The notes under the pieces were generated by a model. The model made no database searches, had not been told where the DNA came from, and saw only the letters and a program-made list of their open reading frames with translations. DNA of 64,000 bases, from positions 1 to 64,000 of the forward strand of contig CALHOI010000003.1 in NCBI GenBank assembly GCA_938035525.1, written 5' to 3'. This DNA is from an uncultured Granulosicoccaceae bacterium. Lineage in GTDB: Bacteria > Pseudomonadota > Gammaproteobacteria > Granulosicoccales > Granulosicoccaceae. Positions 17,722 to 26,390 of this stretch are shown in pieces. The position numbers and the translations under genes were made by a program. The stretch's first letter is position 1; the number at the start of each line of letters is the position of its first letter.

Positions 17722-20700
17722 CTAAGGCGCGTTAACGGTGGCCTGAAACGTCAGGCTGACGGGCGAACCAACTGGAATCGAGTTAATAGTCCACGTCAAA
17801 CCAGCACCAGTGGGGTCAGAGTCATCAGTCGCATCTCCGCCTCCCATTGAACTGCCAACATAAGTAAAGCCTGCTGGCACTGGGTCAGTTACCGTGACAT
17901 TGGTTGCCACATCAGGACCAGCGTTGTTGACCTCTAGCGTAAACGTGATGGTCTGACCAATGTTTGGCGTGGCATCGTCAACCGTTTTGGCGATCGTTAA
18001 ATCGATACCCAAATCGTTGTTGGTTATAGAGCACGTCACATCAGAACCTGGCAGCAAGGAGATATCAGTTCCTGTTGCCGTGCCAGCCGATGGCAAGCCA
18101 GTGGTTAATCCATTGGCATCCACACAAGCCCAAGTGCCTTCCGCATAAGGGACCAAATCAAGCTCGCTGATGGTAATAAGCGTATTGGCTGTAACCGTCG
18201 TTGCTGTACCGCTGACGACTTCTGTCCCATCTATTGAAATATCGAAGTCTTCAATGGCTTCAGTACCGCCGTTATCGTTAACAACGGTTTTAACCAATGT
18301 CAGAGTCGGAGCAACATCATCGTTGGTGATTTCACACGACACCTCTGAGCCTTGTTTTAATACAATCGACTCACCTGTCGCAGCACCGGCTGTTGGCAGA
18401 CCACTGGTCAGCGCTGTGGCATCGGTACAAGACCAAGTACCTGATGTGTAACCAGCGATGGACAATTCTGAAATGATGATAGCTGTATTCGCAGCAACGG
18501 TATTGATGGCACCATTGGGAACCTCGGTTCCGTCAATGGCAATATCAAAATCGGCCACCAGCTTGTCACCGCCGTCATCATTAACCACTGTCTTGCTCAA
18601 GATCAGTGTTGGCGCAATATCATCATTCGATATCACACACTCAACCACTGCACCCGATGCCAATATGATGGTTTCGCCAGTGGCCACACCAGCACTTGGC
18701 AAGCCTGTGGTTAATCCCGTAGTGTCAGTACACGACCAGGTACCCTCGGTGTATCCCGGCAGCGCGAGTTCGCTGATTAAAATAGCGCCATTCGCCGCAA
18801 CGGTATTAACCGCGCCGTTGACAACTTCAACAGTGTCAATCGATACGTCGAAGTCTGCAACGGTCAAGTCACCACCATCATCATTAACCAGTGTTTTGGT
18901 CAGCGTTAGCGTCGGCGCGATATCGTCATTGGATATGGCACATGTGACGTCAGAGCCTGGTAGCAGGTTAACCGTGGTACTGGTGGCCAATCCTGCGCTC
19001 GGCAGACCTGTGGTTAAGCCGTTGGCGTCCGTACAAGCCCAGGTGCCTTCGGTGTAACCGTCAAGATCAAGCTCAGACAAGGTCAAATCAACATTGGCCA
19101 ATACAGTATTGGCAATACCACTGGGCACTTCGGTGGCATCAAGAGATATGTCGAAGTCATCGACAAGCAACACACCACCATCATCATTAATAACGGTTTT
19201 GGTTAGCGTAATGGTTGGTGCGATATCGTCGTTAGTAATTTCACACGTTACAATGGCACCTTCAGCTAAATTCACCGTTGTACCACTGGCTGCACCTGCA
19301 GCTGGCAGACCAGCGGTTAGGCCGGTGCTATCGGTACAAGCCCACGTGCCTTCGGTGTAGCCATCGAGATCAAGCTCTGAGATAACAATGCCTGTGTTGG
19401 CAGCGACAACCGTATTAACACCGCTAACAACCTCTGCACCATCGATAGAAATATCAAAGTCTTCAATGACTTTATCGCCACCGTTATCGTTGGTTAGTAC
19501 TTTTACAAGCGTTAACGACGGTGCTACATCATCATTGGTAATGGCACAAGTGACATCGGCACCAGGTTCAAGCGTGATACTTTCGCCCGTTGCAGCACCG
19601 GCAGCCGGTAATCCTGTTGTTAAACCGTTTGCATCGGTACAAGCCCAGGTGCCTTCGGTGTAACCTGGCAGATCCAATTCAGAAATAGTGATAGCTGTGT
19701 TAGCTAATACCGTATTGGCAGCGCCGTTAACCACCTCTGTACCATCGATAGCAATATCGAAATCGTCGATGACACTGATACCACCATTATCATTGACCAG
19801 TGATTTCGTTAAGGTTAGCGTTGGTGCAATATCGTCGTTCGATATAGAACACGTGACGTCCGCACCAGAGGCCAAGTTAATTGTTTCGCCTAATGCCACA
19901 CCAGCAGCAGGCAATCCAGTGGTTAGCGCATTGGCATCAATACATTCCCATGTGCCTTCGGTGTATCCGTCAACATCCAGCTCTGCTATCACAATGTCGG
20001 TATTGGATAATACGGTTGTAGGTACACCAGTAGTCACACCGGCACCGTCCACGGAAAGACCAAAATCCAGTGCAACCAGATCACCACCGTTGTCATTAAC
20101 CACGGTTTTTGCCAGTGTTAATGTTGGTGCAATATCGTCATTGGTAATCGAGCACGTGACGTCGCTACCTGAGGCTAAGGTGATTGACTCACCCGTAGCT
20201 AAGCCAGCTGTGGGTAAACCTGCGGCAAGCCCGTTTGCATCAATACATTCCCAGGTACCTTCGGTGTAGCCGTCCACGTCCAGTTCACTGATGGTTAGCG
20301 CAGTGTTTGCCAATACTGGGTTGGCAACGCCATTAGCCACTACCGTGGCATCTATAGAAAGCGAAAAATCGGCATCAGTTAATATACCGCCGTTGTCATT
20401 GGTGACTGTTTTCGCCAGCGTTAACGTAGGTTCGATATCATCATTAATAATGGTACAAACCGTTTGCTCACCAAATGCCAAAGTCACCGACCCTGAGTCA
20501 AACGTATCGCTGCCTACAGTGCCAACGGTACAAGACCAACTGCCCTCGGCATAGCCATCAAAATCAAGCTCAGTTAACGTGTATGTACCCGGTGGTACAT
20601 ATAAAGTGTCGGAGGTAAATGTTGTCGTGGCCCCTGCCGCCACACCCGCATCGAAGTTAAGGGTGCCTGCGCTGCTGGTCACCGCAAAATCGGCTAGACT

Positions 20701-20967
20701 CGCAACCCCGCCATGATCGTTAACAACTTGCTTGACCACAATCAACTCAGCATTCGGCGTGATTTGAACCGTGCTGGTGTTGTTGCTGATGTTGGTTTCA
20801 AACTGCGACGACGACGCAGTCACCGTTGACTGATTCAAATAGTCGCTTAATCCCAGCGACCAGGCAGTCAGTGGAACACTGAGCCCCACCAGCAACAAAC
20901 CTATTTGAGAGCGTTTGTTCATTTTACGAAAAGGCTTCATAAACGCAGGCTTTAAAGATAATTTCAT
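17722..20967 (-). CDS. Secreted repeat protein: nine prealbumin-like repeats plus truncated DUF11
   Basis: 1081 aa. A long n-region and signal peptide end near residue 37. Then SDYLNQSTVTAS (41-52), which resembles a DUF11 final strand, and a linker with NNTSTVQITP. Repeat 1 is divergent (about 73-180). Eight near-identical 101-residue repeats fill 181-988, each containing a VNDNGG-like turn, ISELDLDGYTEGTWACTDA-like core, and ending C-x-I-x-NDD. Each holds paired Cys residues, so disulfides are likely after export. The last 93 residues (989-1081) are a DUF11 domain ending SLTFQATVNAP without its terminal strand. Best read as a rigid fibre shaft. It starts 15 bases after the previous gene. 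Confidence 0.8.
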   Translation of the reverse strand: MKLSLKPAFMKPFRKMNKRSQIGLLLVGLSVPLTAWSLGLSDYLNQSTVTASSSQFETNISNNTSTVQITPNAELIVVKQVVNDHGGVASLADFAVTSSAGTLNFDAGVAAGATTTFTSDTLYVPPGTYTLTELDFDGYAEGSWSCTVGTVGSDTFDSGSVTLAFGEQTVCTIINDDIEPTLTLAKTVTNDNGGILTDADFSLSIDATVVANGVANPVLANTALTISELDVDGYTEGTWECIDANGLAAGLPTAGLATGESITLASGSDVTCSITNDDIAPTLTLAKTVVNDNGGDLVALDFGLSVDGAGVTTGVPTTVLSNTDIVIAELDVDGYTEGTWECIDANALTTGLPAAGVALGETINLASGADVTCSISNDDIAPTLTLTKSLVNDNGGISVIDDFDIAIDGTEVVNGAANTVLANTAITISELDLPGYTEGTWACTDANGLTTGLPAAGAATGESITLEPGADVTCAITNDDVAPSLTLVKVLTNDNGGDKVIEDFDISIDGAEVVSGVNTVVAANTGIVISELDLDGYTEGTWACTDSTGLTAGLPAAGAASGTTVNLAEGAIVTCEITNDDIAPTITLTKTVINDDGGVLLVDDFDISLDATEVPSGIANTVLANVDLTLSELDLDGYTEGTWACTDANGLTTGLPSAGLATSTTVNLLPGSDVTCAISNDDIAPTLTLTKTLVNDDGGDLTVADFDVSIDTVEVVNGAVNTVAANGAILISELALPGYTEGTWSCTDTTGLTTGLPSAGVATGETIILASGAVVECVISNDDIAPTLILSKTVVNDDGGDKLVADFDIAIDGTEVPNGAINTVAANTAIIISELSIAGYTSGTWSCTDATALTSGLPTAGAATGESIVLKQGSEVSCEITNDDVAPTLTLVKTVVNDNGGTEAIEDFDISIDGTEVVSGTATTVTANTLITISELDLVPYAEGTWACVDANGLTTGLPSAGTATGTDISLLPGSDVTCSITNNDLGIDLTIAKTVDDATPNIGQTITFTLEVNNAGPDVATNVTVTDPVPAGFTYVGSSMGGGDATDDSDPTGAGLTWTINSIPVGSPVSLTFQATVNAP
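18004..20427. repeat. Eight in-frame 303-bp tandem repeats
   Basis: Residues 181-988 of the encoded protein divide exactly into eight units of 101 aa, so the DNA divides into eight 303-bp units (2424 bp). The units are well conserved in protein but differ at many silent and some replacement sites, so they are old enough to have diverged and the assembly here is unlikely to be collapsed. Unit number could still vary between strains by recombination. Confidence 0.85.
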
Positions 20968-20982
20968 TTCATCAACTCGTCA

Positions 20983-22854
20983 TTAGGGTGCCAACACCGT
21001 CGCCTGAAATGTCAAAGACACAGACGAACCAGAAGGCAGAGTGTTGATTGTCCAATCCAAACCCGTTCCTGCAGGAGAGCTGTCGTCTTGAGCATCACCA
21101 CCTGTCATGGACGAGGCAATGTAGCTAAAACCAGCTGGAACGGAATCCAATACATGTAAGTCAGAGGCGGTGTCCGGGCCACTGTTTTCTATTAATAAAG
21201 TGAATGTCAGCGTGTCACCTATATTGGGTGCGTCATCATTCACCGATTTTTTAATGCTCAGGTCGACTGCCTGATCGTTATTGGCAAATACACAAGTTAT
21301 TTTTTCGCCTGCCACAATATCGAGACCATCGCTGGCATCACTGTCGCTGCCATCACACTTGATACCGTCGAGGCTATAGCCATTGAGAGCACTTTCACTC
21401 AGGGTATAACTACCCGCCGGTACCGTGACTCCGGTAATCGCCGCATCACCCATTACGCCAGACCCGTTGGCACTGGCGCCCGAGAAACTCAACGTAAAGT
21501 CAGACACCACAGCTGTACCGCCGTTGTCATTAACGATTTGCTTTTCAAGTGTCAGCGTTGAAAAAGGGTCATCATCGTTGGTGATGGTGCAGATGGCGTG
21601 ATCACCGCCAACGACCTCTATCTTTGGGCCACTGGCAGTCGTTGCACCTGTGCATACCCATGCACCGGTTGTGTATCCTGGCATGGTTGTTTCTGCCAAG
21701 ATGTATGTACCAGGAGTAACCACGGCTTTTGTCACCGATGCAGTGCCACTGACACCCGATATGGAATCAGTGCCGGTGGCACTTAAAACAAAGTCGGCAA
21801 TAGTGGCGGTACCACCATCGTCATTAATCAGATTTTTAATCAGCGTGATTTCGGCACCAGCAAATGCCCAGTAGTAAACCGGTTCGTTAGTGTGATTACG
21901 AGACGTATCGCCCGTGAAGGTGTCTTCATCAACTGCCAGATTGATTGCATTGGCCGGCAAGGGCGTAGCACTGTATAAAACCGCGTAGCTGCCATTACCA
22001 CCATCTTCAGCGCCCTGCGTCAGTACAGCCATGGTGTGATCGCGAGAAACGTTATAGGTGTCACCCGTGTTGCCCGCATTGTTACCGGCAACCGTGTCAG
22101 AACCCAGAGCCAGCTCGTAAAAAACATTGTTGATCGTGCCACTGCCAGTTTCCCCGATAATGTATCCGATGGTTTCGGGGGCGCGGGAATCGGCGATTTG
22201 ACCAATGTGCTTGCCAACACAAATACTGTTTGGATTGGCTCCACTGAACGGATGATCTCGGCGAGATGCGCAGTTAGTGATATACGGCACACTGGCACGG
22301 TTATCGTTGTAGCTCATGACGGACGCTTGCACGACAGGCGCGCTGTAGCTGTGCACAATGCTCGCACTGACATCTTCCATCAACGCCAGCGACCATCCGC
22401 CATCCGTTGCAAATTGTCCATTGGTTTGATCGGACAACACGCTGTGTGCTTCAACTAATCGACCATCAGGTAAGGTGTGCGCACCTTCCTCCATGATCAT
22501 GCAATGCACATCGCCTGCAGACGCACTGGAGTCTTCCCAACCCTGGATTCTGACCTGGAAAGAACTGGCGCCGATGTTTCTGATACGTACCACAGCCGGT
22601 GGATTGGTGTAGTTAGGGTTCGCGCCAGCAAACGTCTCTAGAACGTAAGTACAGACGGGAATTGCATTGGTGTAGGTGTTATCCAAGGACACCGTGGTCC
22701 AGGCTGTGGATACATTGGGCACCAAAACCGACTCAAAGTACGGGGTTAAAACCAGCGCCCTGGCGTTTTGCGCGCACAGCACAACACTCACCAACAGCAA
22801 AAGCTGCAGCAAGTTCACTCGCTGTTTGTTCAAATATCGCGGAAACGCTTTCAA
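20983..22854 (-). CDS. Secreted protein with lectin-like N-terminal domain, two prealbumin-like repeats and truncated DUF11
   Basis: 623 aa, first gene of the operon. TTG is the only plausible start: a stop codon lies directly upstream and no clear ribosome-binding site is visible. Signal peptide ends near residue 33 (NARA). Residues 34-335 form a beta-rich region of unknown fold (TAWTTVSLDNTYTN, PAVVRIRNIGASSFQVRIQG, MEEGAHTLPDG); it resembles an H-type-lectin-like module often found at the ends of large surface proteins, from memory of the family. Repeats at 336-430 and 433-528 match those of the next gene. DUF11 at 531-623 ends SLTFQATVLAP, lacking its last strand. No lone strand sits at the N-terminus, as expected for a fibre tip. 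Confidence 0.75.
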   Translation of the reverse strand: MKAFPRYLNKQRVNLLQLLLLVSVVLCAQNARALVLTPYFESVLVPNVSTAWTTVSLDNTYTNAIPVCTYVLETFAGANPNYTNPPAVVRIRNIGASSFQVRIQGWEDSSASAGDVHCMIMEEGAHTLPDGRLVEAHSVLSDQTNGQFATDGGWSLALMEDVSASIVHSYSAPVVQASVMSYNDNRASVPYITNCASRRDHPFSGANPNSICVGKHIGQIADSRAPETIGYIIGETGSGTINNVFYELALGSDTVAGNNAGNTGDTYNVSRDHTMAVLTQGAEDGGNGSYAVLYSATPLPANAINLAVDEDTFTGDTSRNHTNEPVYYWAFAGAEITLIKNLINDDGGTATIADFVLSATGTDSISGVSGTASVTKAVVTPGTYILAETTMPGYTTGAWVCTGATTASGPKIEVVGGDHAICTITNDDDPFSTLTLEKQIVNDNGGTAVVSDFTLSFSGASANGSGVMGDAAITGVTVPAGSYTLSESALNGYSLDGIKCDGSDSDASDGLDIVAGEKITCVFANNDQAVDLSIKKSVNDDAPNIGDTLTFTLLIENSGPDTASDLHVLDSVPAGFSYIASSMTGGDAQDDSSPAGTGLDWTINTLPSGSSVSLTFQATVLAP

Positions 22855-22948
22855 TTAAGTCGTTTTTGAAGTAAGCAGTACGACTACTATTTCAAACAAC
22901 AGGCCATTATCCGTATCGGTAATTACCCTGGATGGCAGCTAAGGCTTT

Positions 22949-22968
22949 TTACTTACATTTGCTTACAA
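22949..22968. promoter_or_regulatory. 10-bp tandem direct repeat upstream of the giant-protein operon
   Basis: TTACTTACAT-TTGCTTACAA: two copies of TTRCTTACAW exactly one helical turn apart, 95 bases upstream of the operon's first start codon. Tandem half-sites with 10-11 bp spacing are the usual arrangement for OmpR/PhoB-family regulators. A 10-bp palindrome GGTAATTACC lies at 22918-22927. No convincing -35/-10 pair could be fixed. The rest of the 397-base gap 22855-23251 has no gene and no recognisable LexA box for polB. Confidence 0.4.
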
Positions 22969-23251
22969 ATCGATGTGGTCTGCACTAAAAAAAAGCGAAA
23001 AGCAGCTTGATGCATGAGAGCCGCATCACAAAAACACGACAATAGTAGAACTGCGTCTCAAGCTGAGAATTGGTAGCGTAGTGTTATATGGCTTCGCCGT
23101 TGTTGATCTGTGCTGGTGAGGGCACCACAATTAATCGGTCTGAGCGTCAATAACCCGCGCGTATCGCACAGCAGAGTTTATGTTGGCGTCATCACTCTGA
23201 CGGGTGCGTATCAGATAACATTTAACACGATGACCTTTGTAAACTGAGCAC

Positions 23252-25561
23252 ATGACACGCAGCGTTACAGGCTATTTACTCACCAGACATTGGCGAGACA
23301 CCAATGATGGAATCGAGCTATGCTTCTGGGGCAAAAGCGAGCAAGGCCCGGTACGGTTAGCGATTAGTCACCAGGAAGCGGTGTGTTTTATTGAACGCAG
23401 TAATACGTTACCAACCCCACAACATACCAGACGCGAACCCTTATCACTAAAAACCATGAGCGGAGAACCAGTTGATGGTTTGTACTTTAGGCATCAGCGA
23501 GATTTAAGCACTTTAAGGCAGCACGACATTGCTCTGCTTGAATCAGATATCAAACCCAGTGATCGATTCCTGATGGAACGTTTTGTTTGCGCAGGGTTTA
23601 ACGCGAGCGGCGAAGTAATTAATAACGGCGATCACTTATCGCTGATAAATCCGAAAATAAAACCGGCTACTGTATCCCCCAGATTAACCGCGCTGTCTTT
23701 GGACATAGAAACGCGCGGCAGCTCAGATCAGCTCTACTCTGTTGCCGGTTCCATCATGCACGGCAATGCCAATCAAAACCGGGTTTACATGATTGGCGAA
23801 GGCGCAATAATAAATCGTAACGGATACCAGTTGCATTTTCACAAAGACGAGCAAAGCCTGCTTATGGCTTTTTTCGCATGGCTAAAAGAAGTCGACCCGG
23901 ATGTCATTATCGGTTGGGCTATTGTGAATTTTGATTTAAATTTCATCGATCGTAAATGCCGCACCCTGGGTATTCGTTTTGACATGGGTCGCGGTAACGA
24001 TGCAGCAGCTGTATTGCAACCGGGCAACCCCGGCCAACCTCGTATGGCCAAGCTTCCCGGTCGAGCCGTGCTCGATGGTATCGACTTACTGAAAGCCGGG
24101 TTTTGGGCTTTTGATAGTTTCTCTTTGGACAACGTTGCGCATGAGCTGCTTGGTGAGGGCAAGTTAATAACCAGTAACGAAAATAAAGTGGCTCGTATTA
24201 ATGAGTTGTTTAACAACGACAAACCGCAGTTGGCAGACTACAACATCAAAGACTGTCAATTGGTTAATGATATTTTTGTCAAAGCCGACCTAATTGAATT
24301 TGCGCTGCAAAGAGCCAATTTAACGGGTCTGGCAATAGACCGACTGGGCGGTTCGGTTGCCGCATTCGACAACTTGTACTTACCAAGACTGCATCGCCAT
24401 GGGTTTGTTGCACCTGATGTCGACAACACGAACACCGGTCTGGGCAGCCCGGGTGGTTACGTGCTCGATTCAGCGCCGGGCATCTACCGAAATGTGCTCG
24501 TACTCGATTTTAAAAGCCTGTACCCCAGCATTATCAGAACATTTTGCATAGACCCCATGGGCTTGTTACAACACGGTGAGAACCCAATTCCAGGATTTAT
24601 GGAAGCTCACTTTTCCCGGCATACCCATATTCTGCCTGGCATTATTGAATCACTGTGGGAGGCACGAGATGTCGCCAAAAAAGAATCCAACAAGCCATTG
24701 TCTCAAGCCATAAAAATTATCATGAACTCTTTTTACGGCGTGCTTGGTACCAACGGCTGCCGCTTCCACTCACACCAACTTGCATCGAGTATCACACGAC
24801 GCGGGCACGACATAATAACGACATCCAGAGATGAAATTGAGTCCCAGGGTTATCGTGTCATTTATGGCGACACAGATTCCTTATTTGTTCTGGTGGGCGA
24901 GAACCATACACAACAAAGTGCACACGACATTGGCGTGCGCTTAACCGACATGCTAAACGAGTGGTGGCGCAAACAGTTGAAAGACGAATTTGATCTTGCC
25001 TGTTACCTGGAAGTGGAATTTGAAACCCTGTACTCACGATTCCTGATGCCTACGGTTCGCGGTATGCCAACTGGAAGTAAAAAAAGATACGCCGGACTGG
25101 TTACCGATGATAACGGCAACAATAAACTGGTGGTAAAGGGGCTGGAGGCTGCACGCACCGACTGGACACCACTGGCAAGAGAATTTCAGCGAACTTTATT
25201 CGAACTTATTTTTAACGACCAACCATTCGAACAGTTTGTACGAGATACCGCAACGGCCTTGCTTAATGGTGAGAGAGATGCAGATATTAGTTATCGAAAA
25301 CGGCTGCGGCGCAAGCTCGATGACTATCAACGCAACGTGCCACCGCATGTACAAGCGGCCAGAAAAATGCGCTCTAAACCCGGCAGCTGGGTAAGCTATA
25401 TCATAACCAGAAACGGCCCAGAGCCCACCGATAACATAACCGCCCTGCCCGACTACCAACACTATATGGATAAGCAATTAGCACCGGCAGCAGACGGCAT
25501 TTTGCAATTCATGGGAACAAGCTTTAGCGCAATCACTGATGCGCAAATGCAGATGTTTTAG
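23252..25561 (+). CDS. polB: DNA polymerase II (family B)
   Basis: 769 aa (E. coli Pol II has 783). Repair and translesion-capable DNA polymerase with a 3'-5' proofreading exonuclease. Exo I motif LDIETRG with Asp151/Glu153; polymerase motif A DFKSLYPSII starting at Asp419; motif C YGDTDSLF with Asp540 and Asp542. The Exo II-like segment IIGWAIVNFDLNFI is also present. All catalytic acids are kept, so it should be active. In E. coli polB is SOS-induced, but no CTG-N10-CAG box is seen in the 250 bases upstream, so control may differ here. A second damage-related polymerase gene (dnaE2) in the same window does have a LexA box. Confidence 0.95.
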   Translation: MTRSVTGYLLTRHWRDTNDGIELCFWGKSEQGPVRLAISHQEAVCFIERSNTLPTPQHTRREPLSLKTMSGEPVDGLYFRHQRDLSTLRQHDIALLESDIKPSDRFLMERFVCAGFNASGEVINNGDHLSLINPKIKPATVSPRLTALSLDIETRGSSDQLYSVAGSIMHGNANQNRVYMIGEGAIINRNGYQLHFHKDEQSLLMAFFAWLKEVDPDVIIGWAIVNFDLNFIDRKCRTLGIRFDMGRGNDAAAVLQPGNPGQPRMAKLPGRAVLDGIDLLKAGFWAFDSFSLDNVAHELLGEGKLITSNENKVARINELFNNDKPQLADYNIKDCQLVNDIFVKADLIEFALQRANLTGLAIDRLGGSVAAFDNLYLPRLHRHGFVAPDVDNTNTGLGSPGGYVLDSAPGIYRNVLVLDFKSLYPSIIRTFCIDPMGLLQHGENPIPGFMEAHFSRHTHILPGIIESLWEARDVAKKESNKPLSQAIKIIMNSFYGVLGTNGCRFHSHQLASSITRRGHDIITTSRDEIESQGYRVIYGDTDSLFVLVGENHTQQSAHDIGVRLTDMLNEWWRKQLKDEFDLACYLEVEFETLYSRFLMPTVRGMPTGSKKRYAGLVTDDNGNNKLVVKGLEAARTDWTPLAREFQRTLFELIFNDQPFEQFVRDTATALLNGERDADISYRKRLRRKLDDYQRNVPPHVQAARKMRSKPGSWVSYIITRNGPEPTDNITALPDYQHYMDKQLAPAADGILQFMGTSFSAITDAQMQMF

Positions 25562-25617
25562 TGCAGATGTCAGGAAAGGATACTTGGAAGACCGAACTGA
25601 AAAAACCGCCATGATCA

Positions 25618-25647
25618 TGTGCCGGTGCACAAGAGTGCACCAGCACA
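25618..25647. terminator. Stem-loop between convergent polB and P460-like genes
   Basis: TGTGC-c-GGTGCAC, loop AAGA, GTGCACC-a-GCACA: a 12-bp stem with one mismatch, 57 bases after the polB stop. No U-tract follows on either strand, so it may act as a bidirectional barrier or RNA 3'-end protector rather than a textbook intrinsic terminator. Confidence 0.45.
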
Positions 25648-25649
25648 TT

Positions 25650-25697
25650 AAAACGCTAACTCACTAAAAAGCTAACGCACTAAAAAGCTAACTCACT
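25650..25697. repeat. Three 16-bp tandem repeats overlapping a stop codon
   Basis: Units AAAACGCTAACTCACT (25650-25665), AAAAAGCTAACGCACT (25666-25681) and AAAAAGCTAACTCACT (25682-25697), differing by one or two bases. The last unit contains the stop codon of the P460-like gene (25693-25695), so the array probably grew outward from the gene's 3' end by slippage. It may serve as a variable-number locus. Confidence 0.8.
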
Positions 25698-26220
25698 GAG
25701 CGTGCTTTTTCAAAAATCCCGCTGTAGTGAACACGAAATCTGAATCATAAAGGCTCAACGCAGCGGTGTGGCAAGTTGCGCAGAATTCGCTAGGACCTGC
25801 TTTTGACTTCATGCCCGCTGCCCAAATCCAGTTGTCCTTATTACGTGTGCCGTCGTCAGCTGCCTTCACACTGACAGTGACGTCACCGTTTTTGCCCGCT
25901 TCCCAATCTGCTTTGTTATCAAACTGGTGCTTCACAATAACCGACCCTTCTGGGAAGTCATTGGGAGCGTCGCCCAACAGGGCCTCTTTGCCAATGTCGT
26001 TCACATAGACATCGCGGTAACCATTTTCGCCTTTGTGTACCGTGCCCAGCAATCGACTTGGGTCACCTGTTGGCTCGGTACCTTCGGTAACCTTAGTCCA
26101 GGACTTGAAGTCAGCCCATCGAGGGTCAGGTTTAGCAAAAGGGTTTATTGAGGCGCAACCTGCGAGAAGGGTTACTGCCGCCCCTGCGGCGATAGCAGCT
26201 TTTAAGGCTGAACGGGTCAT
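25693..26220 (-). CDS. Cytochrome P460-like c-type heme lipoprotein
   Basis: 175 aa from ATG 26220, chosen because AGGAGA lies just upstream; a longer frame exists. Lipoprotein signal with lipobox LLAGC, Cys22. The mature part has the P460-family layout: an Arg-Asp-Val-Tyr region (GYRDVYVND), then KHQFDNKADW, and a single heme-binding motif C147-A-T-C150-H151 near the C-terminus. P460 proteins of nitrifiers and methanotrophs oxidise hydroxylamine or bind NO, but most homologues in other bacteria have no known activity. The Lys that cross-links to heme in true P460 cannot be located with certainty. Lipid anchoring suggests it acts at the periplasmic face of a membrane. Confidence 0.82.
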   Translation of the reverse strand: MTRSALKAAIAAGAAVTLLAGCASINPFAKPDPRWADFKSWTKVTEGTEPTGDPSRLLGTVHKGENGYRDVYVNDIGKEALLGDAPNDFPEGSVIVKHQFDNKADWEAGKNGDVTVSVKAADDGTRNKDNWIWAAGMKSKAGPSEFCATCHTAALSLYDSDFVFTTAGFLKKHAQ

Positions 26221-26349
26221 ACGCTTATCTCCTGACACTTGATCTGGTTTTTTGGAATTGGTTAAACAACATTTTTGTAACTGTAAGCTCACCGAGCTCT
26301 TCCATTATAAGTGTAGACCGTGGCGGAAGTAAAAAATTCCTCAGCCACG

Positions 26350-26380
26350 AAAAAAAACCTTACGGCTTCGGCCAGTCAGG
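26350..26380 (-). terminator. Rho-independent terminator of glcB
   Basis: On the minus strand, CCTGACTGGC and GCCGTAAGG form a stem with one mismatch and one bulge around a CGAA loop, followed directly by eight T residues (A8 at 26350-26357 on the + strand). It lies about 10 bases past the malate synthase stop codon. Confidence 0.78.
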
Positions 26381-26390
26381 CTAACTCTGT

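Noticed and set aside
17960-20554. Series of open + strand frames of 60-200 codons opposite the repeat protein
   Set aside because: They recur with the same period as the 303-bp repeats and are shadows of them; no ribosome-binding sites or recognisable domains.
23150-23251. Possible LexA box upstream of polB (CTG...CAG near 23197-23214)
   Set aside because: Spacing between CTG and CAG is 12 rather than 10 and the arms are not CTGT/ACAG, so it does not fit the operator.
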